This document shows, piece after piece, positions 29,087-38,281 of a stretch of 64,000 bases of DNA (within the stretch, counting starts at the first letter, position 1; every line of letters starts with the position of its first letter). The position numbers were made by a program, and so were the translations under genes. The notes under the pieces were generated by a model. It was not told the DNA's origin and searched no databases. It saw only the letters and a list, made by a program, of their open reading frames with translations. Source of the DNA: Nakamurella endophytica. GTDB lineage: Bacteria > Actinomycetota > Actinomycetes > Mycobacteriales > Nakamurellaceae. Where the stretch lies: contig NZ_BMNA01000014.1 in the NCBI RefSeq assembly GCF_014646215.1, forward strand, positions 1-64,000, given 5' to 3'.

Positions 29087-30486
29087 CGCGCCACCCGGCC
29101 GGAGCCGACCGGCGCGCCGGTCCGGCCGGCACCGTCCCCGCCGACCGCGTCCGGCCGACCGTGGTCCCTGGCGGCGCGGACGTCACCGTCGCGACCGGGG
29201 CGGTCGCCGACCTGGCCCGGCGGCGGCTGCACCGCCCGCCGGTACGTCTCGAGCAACCCGTCGACGGTGGCCTCCCAGGAGAATCGCGCGGCGTGCCGGA
29301 CGGCGCCTGCGGCCAGCGCGGCCCGGCGGGCGGGGTCGAGCACCACGCCGGCGATCGCGTCCGCCCAGCGGCCGAGGTCGTGGTCCCGCACCAGCACGCC
29401 GGAGACCCCGTCGGCCACCGCGACCGGCAGCCCGCCCACGGCCGCCGCGACCACCGGGGTACCCGCAGCCTGCGCCTCCAACGCCACCAGGCCGAACGAC
29501 TCGTTGTGGCTCGGCACGACCACCGCGTCGGCCGCCCGGTACAGCTGCACGAGCTGCTCGGGGGGCATGGGCGGGCGCAGCTCGACCAGGTCCACGACGC
29601 CGAGCGACCCGGCCAGCGCCCGCAGGTCCCGGTCGGTGCGGTGACCGGAGCCGGACGTGCCGCCCGCGACGACGACCCGGAACCGCGTCCCCGGGTACCG
29701 GCGCAGCAGCACCGGCAGGACCCGGATCAAGAGGTCCGGGGCCTTGAGCGGTTGCAAGCGGCCGGCGAACACCAGCAGCACCTCGTCGGCCGGCAGTCCG
29801 GACGCGGCCCGCGCGGCTGCGCGCGACCCGGGGGTGAACAGATCGGTGTCCACCCCCGGCGGGACGACGTCGACCCGCGAAGGGTCGGCGCCGTACAACT
29901 CGCGCAGCTGGTCCGCCTCCACGCCGGTGTTCGCCACCAACCGGTCGGCCTCCGCCAGCACCTGGTCCTCGCCGATCACCCGACCGGCGGGCTCGGGCCG
30001 GTCCCCGGTGGCGAGCGCCAGGTTCTTCACCCTGGCCAGGGTGTGCGCCGAGTGCACGAGCGGGACTCCCCACCGGTCCTTGACCAGGTAGCCGACCTGC
30101 CCCGACAGCCAGTAGTGCGAGTGCACCAGCGAGTACGCCCCCGGCTCGCGGCGGGCGCCGGCCCGCAGCACACCGGCGGCGAAGGAGCACAGCTGGCCCG
30201 GCAGGTCGTCCTTGGCCAGCCCCTCGAACGGCCCGGCCACCACGTGCCGCACCGTGACCCCAGGCCACGGCTGCACGGACGGCGGCTGCCGACTGGACGT
30301 CGCCCTGGTGAAGATCTCCACCTCGATCGACCGCTGCGCCAGGCGGCGGGCGGTCTGCGCCACGTAGACGTTCATGCCGCCGGCGTCGCCGGTGCCCGGG
30401 AGTTCCAGCGGCGAGGTGTGCAGGCACAGCACCGCGAGCCTGCGGATCGGTGCGCCGGCGGGCCTGGACGAGCTCGCTCCGGTCAC
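29083..30486 (-). CDS. mshA: D-inositol-3-phosphate glycosyltransferase MshA
   Basis: 467-aa GT4 enzyme for the first committed step of mycothiol synthesis, joining N-acetylglucosamine to inositol-3-phosphate. Diagnostic blocks are [20 protein letters not shown] near the N-terminus, [26 protein letters not shown] and the nucleotide-binding [21 protein letters not shown] at 30486 matches MshA length; a longer frame to 30549 is possible. The C-terminal 45 residues are a disordered Gly/Asp/Arg tail. Mycothiol is specific to actinobacteria, which helps identify the source. Confidence 0.95.
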   Translation of the reverse strand: MTGASSSRPAGAPIRRLAVLCLHTSPLELPGTGDAGGMNVYVAQTARRLAQRSIEVEIFTRATSSRQPPSVQPWPGVTVRHVVAGPFEGLAKDDLPGQLCSFAAGVLRAGARREPGAYSLVHSHYWLSGQVGYLVKDRWGVPLVHSAHTLARVKNLALATGDRPEPAGRVIGEDQVLAEADRLVANTGVEADQLRELYGADPSRVDVVPPGVDTDLFTPGSRAAARAASGLPADEVLLVFAGRLQPLKAPDLLIRVLPVLLRRYPGTRFRVVVAGGTSGSGHRTDRDLRALAGSLGVVDLVELRPPMPPEQLVQLYRAADAVVVPSHNESFGLVALEAQAAGTPVVAAAVGGLPVAVADGVSGVLVRDHDLGRWADAIAGVVLDPARRAALAAGAVRHAARFSWEATVDGLLETYRRAVQPPPGQVGDRPGRDGDVRAARDHGRPDAVGGDGAGRTGAPVGSGRVAR

Positions 30487-30556
30487 GCCTGCACCGTACC
30501 CACGCCGGACGGACGCCCGGGCGGACCGGCATCCCGGCCGGCCCCGCACCCGTGCG

Positions 30557-31921
30557 TCAGCCGAGCTTGGACAGCGCCTTCCACTCGTCCGGCGTGTAGA
30601 TCCAGTCGTACAGGGCGTCGGCCTCGCTCATGGCCGGACCGCCGGTGTTGGTCACCTCGACGGGGTCGCCGTACATCGCGGAGTCGTAGTACTGCTTGGC
30701 GTCCGGCTCACCCATGTTCACGCAGCCGTGCGAGACGTTGGCGATGCCGAAGGCTGCCTGCGCCTTGAGGTTCTCGTGGATGAACTCGCCGTTGTTGTTG
30801 ATCCGGACGGCCCACTTCTCCTTGGCGTTGCAGTAGTCGAACTGCGGGTTGCACATGGCGTACTCGGGATACTTGTTGGTCACCACGTGGATGCCGTTGA
30901 GCGTGCCGCGACCCGGGATCGACTCCTTGCCGTAGGACACGGCGTAGTTCTTCACCACCTTGTCGTCGACCGTGATGACCAACCGGTGGCTGGCGGCGTC
31001 TGCCTTGACGATCTGCGCGTCCGGCCGGATCGAGAACCGCGAGACCACGTCCTCGCGACCCCACACCCCGCCGCCGTAGTCGACGCCCCGCAGGTCGGCC
31101 TGCAACGTCACCTTGGTCCCGGCCGGCCAGTACGGCGTCGGGCTCTCCGGCGACTTGGTCGGGCGCCAGTGCGCCTGGGACTGCTTGTAGCCCAGCCGCT
31201 GGAAGTCCTCGTCCTGCACCCACGCCCAGTTGCCCTGCACCGCGTCGCCGGCGGACGTCGTGACCTTGAGCGCGGCCTCGGCGGCCGCCTTGTCGGCGAC
31301 CTGCCCCAGGAACGTCACGATGATCGGCGCCGCGATCCCGACGGTGCCACCGTCCGGGATGTTGATCTGGATGCCCATCGTCTTCTTGGGCGTCACCGTG
31401 CTGATCGTGCCGCTGATCGGCACGGCAGCCCCGTTCAGAACCGCCTTGGCGACGCCGTCCGCGGTGTAGGTGATGCCGTAGTCCATGCGATCGGTGCTGG
31501 TCCAGGTCGCCTTGTCGGCGGAGATCTTGCCGTCGACCCGGGACCCGTCGTCGCCGATCAGCTGCAGCTTCTGGATCTGCCCGGAGAACACGGTGATCAC
31601 GACCGGCTCGTTAGGGGCGATGTTCTTGGTGCCGAACCTGGGCTTGCTGGTGACCCGGACGCCGTTGTTCGTGCTCCCCGTCGACGGGTCGGAGCTGCCG
31701 GTCGTCGCCGCGGCACCGCCTCCGTCGCCGGTCCCGGCCGTGCCGGTCTGCGGCGGGACGGTCACCTGGGAGCTGGTCTGCTGGCCCGGGTTGACCGTGA
31801 CCGTGACGACCCGGTCCTCGTTCGCGCTGGTGCACGCCCCGGCCGCGAGCACGGTCACCAGCACCCCCACCAGGAGCCCGCCGCGCCGCCGTGAACCGCC
31901 GATCGCCCGACCTCTGACCAC
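30557..31921 (-). CDS. L,D-transpeptidase lipoprotein (LprQ/LdtMt5-like)
   Basis: 454-aa envelope enzyme that forms 3-3 peptidoglycan crosslinks. Signal with lipobox AAGAC (Cys30), a Thr/Gly-rich linker, two Ig-like domains and a C-terminal YkuD domain. The catalytic motif fits HX14-SHGCVN: the first His is in FIHEN and the nucleophile Cys is in [11 protein letters not shown] at 31921 follows AGAGGG. Position beside murB and mshA corresponds to Rv0483 (LdtMt5). Confidence 0.92.
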   Translation of the reverse strand: MVRGRAIGGSRRRGGLLVGVLVTVLAAGACTSANEDRVVTVTVNPGQQTSSQVTVPPQTGTAGTGDGGGAAATTGSSDPSTGSTNNGVRVTSKPRFGTKNIAPNEPVVITVFSGQIQKLQLIGDDGSRVDGKISADKATWTSTDRMDYGITYTADGVAKAVLNGAAVPISGTISTVTPKKTMGIQINIPDGGTVGIAAPIIVTFLGQVADKAAAEAALKVTTSAGDAVQGNWAWVQDEDFQRLGYKQSQAHWRPTKSPESPTPYWPAGTKVTLQADLRGVDYGGGVWGREDVVSRFSIRPDAQIVKADAASHRLVITVDDKVVKNYAVSYGKESIPGRGTLNGIHVVTNKYPEYAMCNPQFDYCNAKEKWAVRINNNGEFIHENLKAQAAFGIANVSHGCVNMGEPDAKQYYDSAMYGDPVEVTNTGGPAMSEADALYDWIYTPDEWKALSKLG

Positions 31922-32155
31922 GCCCGCCCTCTTCTCGTCCTCCGGCCATCCGACCGTCCGGCCCGATCGACCTTCCAGGCTACGGGCCGGGGCGTGTGGT
32001 CGTCGTCGGTCGCGGCGGAGCGGGCCGGTCCGGCCGCTGGTCCCCGCTGTCCGCGCTGTCCTGCCGAGGACGGCAGCGGGGCGACGGCGAGCGGGCAGGC
32101 GAGCCGGAGGACAGCAGGAGCACAGCGGCGACCGGACAGCGCTCAACGAGCGACG

Positions 32156-32271
32156 TTCGGCGGACGGCGGTCAGCGGTCGGCGGACGGCGGTCAGCGGTC
32201 GTCGGTCGGCGGTCGGCGGTCAGCGGTCGTCGGTCGTCGGTCGGCGGTCGGCGGTCGTCGGTCGGTGGTCG
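32156..32271. repeat. 7-bp tandem repeat array spanning the murB 3' end
   Basis: Imperfect GGTCGGC/GGTCAGC/GGTCGTC heptamers run for about 115 bp. The array starts inside the murB coding region (minus strand), where 7-bp units read in three frames make a 7-residue peptide repeat, and continues about 36 bp past the stop codon at 32192. Confidence 0.85.
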
Positions 32272-33313
32272 GCAGGGCCACCCCGACGAACACCGGTTCG
32301 GGTTCCAGCCGGACGGCGAACAGGTCCAGCACCCGGTCCCGGATGTCGGCGGCCAGTTCCACCAGGTCCGCGGTCGTGCCGCCGTCGCGGGTGACCAGCG
32401 CCAGGGTGTGCTTGCCGGAGACCCCCACCCGACCGCCCGGTCCTCGGTGCCCGCGGTGGAACCCGGCCCGCTCGATCAACCAGGCCGCGGACAGCTTGAC
32501 GCCCTCGCCCGCCGGGTAGTGCGGCACCGGGACGTCGCCCAGCCGCTCGGCGATCCGGTCCCGGGCCGCCGCCCACCCGGCCGCGTCCAGGATCGGATTG
32601 GTGAAGAACGAACCCGCACTGCGGCTGTCCGGGTCCGCCGGGTCCAGCACCATCCCCTTGGACCGCCGCAGGGTGAGCACGGCCTCGCGCACGTCCCGCT
32701 CGTCGGCCACCTCGCCGGGCTGCACGCCCAGCGCGCGCGCCAGCTCGGCGTACCGGACCGGGGCCGGCGTCCGGGGCAGCCGGAACGTCACCGCCGTCAC
32801 CACCGCCAGGCCCGTGCCGCGCAGCGCCGACGTCCGGTAGCCGAGTCCGAGCTCGGCGGCGGGCAGGGTCGCCGCGCGACGGGTCCGGCGGTCGACCACC
32901 CGCACGGACACCAGCAGGTCGGACACCTCGGTGCCGTAGGCGCCGACGTTCTGCACCGGCGTCGCGCCGGTGGAGCCCGGGATCCCGGACAGCGGCGCCA
33001 GCCCGCACCTGCCGTCGTCGACCAGCCGCTGCACCACCTCGTCCCAGTTCTCGCCGGCGCCGATGGTCACCGTGTCGGCATCCCCGTCGCCGCTGTCCTG
33101 GGTGATCCCCGGGATGGCGATCCGCACGACCGGGGCGTCGATCCCGGCGTCCGCCACCACCAGGTTCGAGCCGCCGCCGAGGACCAGGGCGTCGTCGGTG
33201 AGGGCGTCGGCCAGCTCCGCCTCGTCGGTGACGGTGACCAGCGACCGGGCGGGACCACCCAGCCGCAGGGTCGTGAGGTCGGCGAGGCGGACGCCGGCGG
33301 TGGTGCGGGGCAC
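32192..33313 (-). CDS. murB: UDP-N-acetylenolpyruvoylglucosamine reductase MurB
   Basis: 373-aa FAD enzyme reducing UDP-GlcNAc-enolpyruvate to UDP-MurNAc in peptidoglycan synthesis. FAD-binding blocks LGGGSNLVVAD and GIPGSTGATPVQNVGAYG are present, and SAGSFFTNP carries the catalytic Ser of type I enzymes. The GTG at 33313 gives a normal N-terminus (RLADLTTLRLGGPA). The last 25 residues are an Arg/Asp/Pro/Thr heptad tail (TDRRPPT, ADRRPTT) generated by the repeat array, not part of the conserved fold. Confidence 0.94.
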   Translation of the reverse strand: MPRTTAGVRLADLTTLRLGGPARSLVTVTDEAELADALTDDALVLGGGSNLVVADAGIDAPVVRIAIPGITQDSGDGDADTVTIGAGENWDEVVQRLVDDGRCGLAPLSGIPGSTGATPVQNVGAYGTEVSDLLVSVRVVDRRTRRAATLPAAELGLGYRTSALRGTGLAVVTAVTFRLPRTPAPVRYAELARALGVQPGEVADERDVREAVLTLRRSKGMVLDPADPDSRSAGSFFTNPILDAAGWAAARDRIAERLGDVPVPHYPAGEGVKLSAAWLIERAGFHRGHRGPGGRVGVSGKHTLALVTRDGGTTADLVELAADIRDRVLDLFAVRLEPEPVFVGVALPTTDRRPPTADRRPTTADRRPPTDDR

Positions 33314-33449
33314 CTGCGCAGGGTAGTGCGGCAGGTAGGTTCGACCTCGCGGCGCAGGCCGGCGGGTGCCGCCGGGTGTGCCGGGACCGGCCCCGGGGCA
33401 CCGGGTGGCCGCCCGGCCGTGCCGCAGCCCCCGAGGACAGGAGTGCCCC

Positions 33450-33944
33450 GTGCCCACCCCGATGTCGTCGACGTTCGAATTCCCCGCTCCCCCGGACCGG
33501 GTCTTCGCTCTCATGACCGACCGCGCCTTCCTGGAGGGCCGGCTCACCCAGACCGGCGGTCAGGATCCCGAGGTGGTCAGCGTGGACACCGCGGACGGCG
33601 TCACCACGCTCGTCACCCGCGAGGCCATTCCCGCGTCCGTGCTGCCCAGCATGGTGTCCGCGATGATCAACGGAGACCCGGTCACCGAGCGCACCGAGCG
33701 GTGGCGCGCCGAGGGCGACGGCTACGCCGCCGACTTCGGCGTCGTCGTCAAGGGCGCTCCCGCGTCGATGAAGGGCACGATGACGATCGCGCCGGCGCCG
33801 GGCGGCAGCACGCTCACCGTGGCCGGCACCGCGACCGTCCCGGTCCCGCTGTTCGGCGGCAAGATCGAGTCGATCGTCGTCGAGCGGGTGCAGACCCTGC
33901 TGGAGCGGGAGGCGCAGTACACCGCTCGCTCGCTGCAGGCGTGA
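33450..33944 (+). CDS. DUF2505 domain protein
   Basis: 164-aa protein of the START/SRPBCC-like DUF2505 family (opening STFEFPAPPDRVFALMTDRA, ending KIESIVVERVQTLLEREA). The GTG at 33450 has AGGAG 6 bases upstream. No signal or TM is seen, so it is probably cytosolic. Mycobacteria also keep a DUF2505-type gene next to murB, as far as I recall. It may bind a hydrophobic ligand. Its stop overlaps the purU start (GTGA). Confidence 0.88.
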   Translation: MPTPMSSTFEFPAPPDRVFALMTDRAFLEGRLTQTGGQDPEVVSVDTADGVTTLVTREAIPASVLPSMVSAMINGDPVTERTERWRAEGDGYAADFGVVVKGAPASMKGTMTIAPAPGGSTLTVAGTATVPVPLFGGKIESIVVERVQTLLEREAQYTARSLQA

Positions 33945-34828
33945 CCCCGGCCGGCGACCGGGAGGCCGACCGGCGCTCGGTCCTCACGCTGAGCTGCCCG
34001 GACACCACCGGGATCGTCGCCCGCATCTCCGGGTTCCTGGCCGAGCTGGGCGGCTGGATCGTGGAGGCCGCGTACCACTCCGACCCGGACTCCGGCCGCT
34101 TCTTCACCCGGCAGGTCATCCGGGCCGGCTCGGTCCCCGGCGGGGTGGAGCGGCTGCGGGAGAGCTTCGGCGCCGTGGCCGCCGACCTGGGCGCCGACCA
34201 CTGGCAGGTCACGGACACCGGGGTGGGCAAGCGGGTGGTGGTGCTGGTGTCGACCGCCGGCCACTGCCTCTACGAGCTGTTGTCGCGGTGGCACGCCGGC
34301 GAGCTCGGTGCCGACATCGCCCTGGTGATCGGCAACCACGACCGGCTGGCGCCGGTGGCGCGGATGTTCGGCGTGCCGTTCGAGACGGTGCCGGTGCCGG
34401 GCGACGACGCCGGCCGGCGCTCCGCCTTCGACCGGATCCGCGCGCTGGTCGACGGGCAGGACCCCGACGCGGTGGTGCTGGCCCGGTTCATGCAGGTCGT
34501 CCCGCCGGAGCTGTGCGACCACTGGGCCGGCCGGCTGATCAACATCCACCACGGCTTCCTGCCGTCCTTCCGCGGCGCGCGGCCGTACCACCAGGCGCAC
34601 CAGCGCGGTGTCAAGATCATCGGCGCGACCTGCCACTACGTCACCGCCGAGCTCGACGCCGGGCCGATCATCGAGCAGGACGTCATCCGGGTGGACCACA
34701 CCGACTCCGCCGCCGCCATGGCCCTGCGCGGGCGGGACATCGAGAAGGCGGTGCTGGCCCGGGGTCTGGAGTACCACCTGCAGGACCGGGTGCTGCTGGA
34801 CGGCACCCGCACCATCGTCTTCCGCTGA
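33941..34828 (+). CDS. purU: Formyltetrahydrofolate deformylase
   Basis: 295-aa enzyme releasing formate from 10-formyl-THF, balancing one-carbon pools. An N-terminal ACT domain (VLTLSCPDTTGIVARISGFL) is followed by the formyltransferase-like catalytic domain with INIHHGFLPSFRGARPYHQA, GATCHYVTAELDAGPII and conserved His/Asp residues. The GTG start overlaps the DUF2505 stop, so the two are coupled. Confidence 0.94.
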   Translation: MTPAGDREADRRSVLTLSCPDTTGIVARISGFLAELGGWIVEAAYHSDPDSGRFFTRQVIRAGSVPGGVERLRESFGAVAADLGADHWQVTDTGVGKRVVVLVSTAGHCLYELLSRWHAGELGADIALVIGNHDRLAPVARMFGVPFETVPVPGDDAGRRSAFDRIRALVDGQDPDAVVLARFMQVVPPELCDHWAGRLINIHHGFLPSFRGARPYHQAHQRGVKIIGATCHYVTAELDAGPIIEQDVIRVDHTDSAAAMALRGRDIEKAVLARGLEYHLQDRVLLDGTRTIVFR

Positions 34829-35117
34829 CGGCCGAGCCGCACCCCTGCCGCACCCCGCCCGGCCTCGCCGGGCCGCACCGCCGTCCGCACCGCCCGTCCG
34901 CGGGACCCGGTGCACCCGGCACGGGCAGACGGCGGAGGGCGGACGGCGGATCCTGCGGTCCGGGAATGCCGCCGCGGGACGCGCGGTTGTCGGCTACGAC
35001 CGCCGGCCGGTGGCCGCTGCGGAGCACGACCCGCCGCGGCTCGGGGCGGGGGACAATGGCGGGAACGCCGTCGCGGGACGACGACCCGGCCGGCGGGGCG
35101 CGAGAGAGGGTGACGCG

Positions 35118-36026
35118 ATGTTCGGAGAACCGGGCGAGCTGTACGAGCTGCACCTCGAGGTGCCGGAGCTGGACGAGCTGGCCAACCCGGTGCTCGTGCA
35201 CGGCCTGGACGGGTACGTCGACGCCGGCTCCGGGGCGAGCCTCGCGGTGTCGCATCTGCTCTCGGTGCTGCCGCACACGGTCGTCGCCACCTTCGACGTC
35301 GACGCCCTGCTGGACTACCGGTCCCGGCGCCCGACGCTGACCTTCAGCAAGAACGCGTTCACCGAGTACGACGCCCCGGCCCTGCAGATCCACCTGGTGC
35401 GCGACGAGGCGGAGACCCCCTTCCTGCTGCTCACCGGGCCGGAGCCGGACATCCGCTGGGAGGCGTTCGTGGCGGCCGTCGGTCAGATCGCCGACCGGTT
35501 CGCCGTCCGGCTGACCGTCGGCCTGATGGCCATCCCGATGGGCGTGCCGCACACCCGGCCGACCGGCATGTCGGTGCACGCCACCCGGCCGGGGCTGGTC
35601 GAGACCGCGCAGGACTGGATCGGCACCGTGCAGGTGCCCGGGCATGCGACGGGCCTGCTGGAGTACCGGTTCGGCCAGGCCGGCCGGGACGCCATCGGCT
35701 TCGCCGCCCACGTGCCGCACTACATCGCCCGCTCCGAGTACCCGGAGACCGCCCGGACGTTGATCCAGGCGCTCGCGGACTCGTCGGGGCTGCTGCTGCC
35801 CACCGCCGGACTGGACGAGTCCGCCGCCCGGGTGCAGGAGCAGCTGGCCGAGCAGGTGCGGGACAACGCCGAGGTCGCCCAGGTCGTCAAGGCGCTGGAG
35901 GACCAGTACGACGCCTTCGTCTCCGCGACCGGACGCGGCCTGCTCGCGCAGTCGGCCCCGCTGCCCACGGCCGACGAGCTGGGCGCCCAGTTCGAGGCCT
36001 TCCTGGCCGAGCGCGACCGGGGCTGA
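35118..36026 (+). CDS. PAC2-family protein (proteasome-assembly-chaperone fold)
   Basis: 302-aa protein of the actinobacterial PAC2 family (VHGLDGYVDAGSG at the start, VPHTRPTGMSVHATRPGLV in the middle, VPHYIARSEYPETARTLIQA). It is common in actinobacteria; some members sit near proteasome or archaeal ubiquitin-like genes, but none is here. GAGAGGG precedes the ATG. The function is unproven. The 289 bp upstream of it hold no gene that I can see. Confidence 0.88.
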   Translation: MFGEPGELYELHLEVPELDELANPVLVHGLDGYVDAGSGASLAVSHLLSVLPHTVVATFDVDALLDYRSRRPTLTFSKNAFTEYDAPALQIHLVRDEAETPFLLLTGPEPDIRWEAFVAAVGQIADRFAVRLTVGLMAIPMGVPHTRPTGMSVHATRPGLVETAQDWIGTVQVPGHATGLLEYRFGQAGRDAIGFAAHVPHYIARSEYPETARTLIQALADSSGLLLPTAGLDESAARVQEQLAEQVRDNAEVAQVVKALEDQYDAFVSATGRGLLAQSAPLPTADELGAQFEAFLAERDRG

Positions 36027-36152
36027 CCCGCCGGCTCCACCACCCGCCGGCCCGCCGGACGGACCCGGCCCGGCACCCGCGGCTGCGTCGTCCCCCGCAC
36101 CGCCCCGTCGGGTGCGACCCTGCAGCACGGCCGCCCAGTAGTGTGCGGCCTT

Positions 36153-37373
36153 GTGCCGGACGACGTGCGCTCGCGCATCCTGTTCCCCGAGCGGGACCGG
36201 GGTCCGGTACGGGCGATCGTGGTGCGGCTCTTCGTCGCGGTCGCCTGCATCGTCGTGGTCGCCGTCGTCGTGTACCTGGAACGTCACGGCTACCGGGACG
36301 GCGACGGCCGGGTGCGGACGCTGCTCGACGCGTTCTACTACGCCACCGTCACGCTCTCGACCACCGGCTACGGCGACATCACCCCGGTCACCGAGTCGGC
36401 CCGGCTGACGAACATCCTGCTCGTCACGCCGCTGCGGTTCCTGTTCCTGATCGTCCTGGTCGGCACCACCATCGAGGTGCTCACCGAGCGCAGCCGCCAG
36501 CTGTTCCGGTTCCAGCGCTGGAGGAGACGCGTGAAGCAGCACACCGTCGTCATCGGTTTCGGCACGAAGGGCCGGTCGGCCGCGCGGGCGCTCATCGACC
36601 AGGGCTACCCCGCCGAGAGCATCGTCGTCGTGGACACCAACGGCGGCAACGTCAAGGGCGCCGGCGCGATGGGCTGCGTCGCGGTGCTCGGTGACGCCCG
36701 CCGCGAGGAGGTGCTGCGCCAGGCCGCGGTGCCCACTGCGGAGCGCATCATCGTCGCCGCCGACCGCGACGACACGAACGTGCTGGTCACGCTCACCGCC
36801 CGCCGGCTGGCGCCCACGGCGACCATCGCCGCGGCCGCCCGCGAGGAGCAGAACATCGGCGTGCTGCGGCAGGGCGGCGCGGACGTCGTCATCCCCACCG
36901 CGGAGTCGGCGGGCCGCATGCTCGGCCTGTCGATCTCCGCCCCGAACGCCGGCGAGGTGATCGAGGACCTGCTCGAGCCCATGGCGGGTCTGGCCATCAC
37001 CGAGCGGGTGGTGCGCCCGGAGGACGTCGGCCTCTCCCCGGCGCGGCTCACCGCCCAGGGCGAGATCGTCCTGACGGTCATCCGCAACGGCGTCGCGCAC
37101 CGCTTCGACTCCGGCGGCGTCAAGGTGTTCCAGCCCGGTGACGTCATCGTGGTCATCTCCGGCAACGGGCCGGCAGCCCGCGACGCCAGCACCAAGGACG
37201 CCGGTCCCGCGGCCTCGTCCGGGGTCTCGTCGGTGCCGGGCACCGGCGCGCGGGCCGCGTCCGGGACGACGCCGGTGGTGCCGCCGAGCCGGTCGGTGCC
37301 CCGGCCGGCGATCCGCCGCCCGAGCGCCGCGCAGCGCCGGGACCACACCGACCGCGAACCGGGCGACGCCTGA
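36153..37373 (+). CDS. Potassium channel with RCK/TrkA-N regulatory domain
   Basis: 406-aa 2-TM potassium channel. TM1 (about 20-42), pore helix with selectivity filter TTGYGD, TM2 (LTNILLVTPLRFLFLIVLVG), then a cytoplasmic RCK domain with Rossmann motif VVIGFGTKGRS and a TrkA-C-like segment (EIVLTVIRNGVAHRF). The C-terminal 60 residues are disordered. The filter sequence predicts K+ selectivity; gating is probably by nucleotide or divalent cation through RCK. GTG at 36153 is chosen; GTG at 36141 is possible. Confidence 0.9.
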   Translation: MPDDVRSRILFPERDRGPVRAIVVRLFVAVACIVVVAVVVYLERHGYRDGDGRVRTLLDAFYYATVTLSTTGYGDITPVTESARLTNILLVTPLRFLFLIVLVGTTIEVLTERSRQLFRFQRWRRRVKQHTVVIGFGTKGRSAARALIDQGYPAESIVVVDTNGGNVKGAGAMGCVAVLGDARREEVLRQAAVPTAERIIVAADRDDTNVLVTLTARRLAPTATIAAAAREEQNIGVLRQGGADVVIPTAESAGRMLGLSISAPNAGEVIEDLLEPMAGLAITERVVRPEDVGLSPARLTAQGEIVLTVIRNGVAHRFDSGGVKVFQPGDVIVVISGNGPAARDASTKDAGPAASSGVSSVPGTGARAASGTTPVVPPSRSVPRPAIRRPSAAQRRDHTDREPGDA

Positions 37374-37428
37374 CCGCTCGCCGGCCCCGCCCGGCCGGCC
37401 CCGACCGGTGCCGGACGCGGATGCCCGG

Positions 37429-38214
37429 TCAGCGCCCGGCAAGCACCGCCCAGTACCCGGGGATCTGCACCGGGACGCCGGGGGTCCGCAGCGGCACCGT
37501 CCGGATCATCACGTCGCCCTCCTCCACCACGGTCCAGTCGGCGGGCACCAGCGCGTCGCGGAGCTCCGCGGCGCCGAAGTGACCGGGCCGCGGCAGCCGG
37601 CGGATGGCCCGTTCCAGCGGGCTCGGGAAGTGCCGTGGGCCCGCGCCCAGGTGCTCGAGGTAGGCCAGGCCCGACCCCGGGAAGTTGGTCTCGGCGAGCA
37701 GCACCCGGCCCCGGGCACCGACCAGCAGCCGCGCCGTCGCGGCGAGCAGGCGGCGCTGGGCAGGTGCGAGGACGTGGAACACGCCGCGGACGAAGACGTG
37801 GCAGTCGCCCAGCTCCCGGTGCAGCCGGCGGCCGGCGTCGGTGTCCGTGGCGTCGAGCACGTCCCAGTCCAGCGACTCGGGCGCACCCTCGGCCGACGCC
37901 TCGCGACGGGCCAGCTCGACGGCCGCGGCGGAGACGTCGACGCCGCGCACCTTCGGCGCCCAGCCGGTCAGCCAGCGCGCGAACCGCCCGTTGCCGCAGC
38001 CCAGATCGACCGCCGGCAGCCCGGGCTCCAGGTGCCGGTCGATCAGCGTCCGGTAGAACTGGCGCTCCGCGTCGTCGGCGGAGTCCCACAGCACCTGCCC
38101 GCCGTCGCCGGTGGACTCGATCTCCGACCAATACCGTTCCCAGGCGCGGACCGAGTCGCGCGGCACGCCGGCGCCCATCGTCGCCACCCGGGGGATCATC
38201 AGCGCGCGCCGCAT
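37429..38214 (-). CDS. Class I SAM-dependent methyltransferase
   Basis: 261-aa methyltransferase with the SAM motif AVDLGCGNGRFARWL, followed by acidic VRGVDVSAAAVELA (motif II) and DVLDATD. A segment with FVRGVFHVLAP resembles small-molecule methyltransferases such as thiopurine or tellurite-type enzymes. The substrate is not predictable. ATG at 38214 follows GGAGGGAGGA. Convergent with the K+ channel. Confidence 0.85.
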   Translation of the reverse strand: MRRALMIPRVATMGAGVPRDSVRAWERYWSEIESTGDGGQVLWDSADDAERQFYRTLIDRHLEPGLPAVDLGCGNGRFARWLTGWAPKVRGVDVSAAAVELARREASAEGAPESLDWDVLDATDTDAGRRLHRELGDCHVFVRGVFHVLAPAQRRLLAATARLLVGARGRVLLAETNFPGSGLAYLEHLGAGPRHFPSPLERAIRRLPRPGHFGAAELRDALVPADWTVVEEGDVMIRTVPLRTPGVPVQIPGYWAVLAGR

Positions 38215-38281
38215 GGGTCCTCCCTCCACTGCGTCCGCCCGGCGGCTCCCACGACGACCAGGTGCCCACGGGCCACGGTGC

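Noticed and set aside
32156-32271. Possible CRISPR-like repeat array
   Set aside because: Units are 7 bp with no spacers and lie partly inside murB; no cas genes are nearby.
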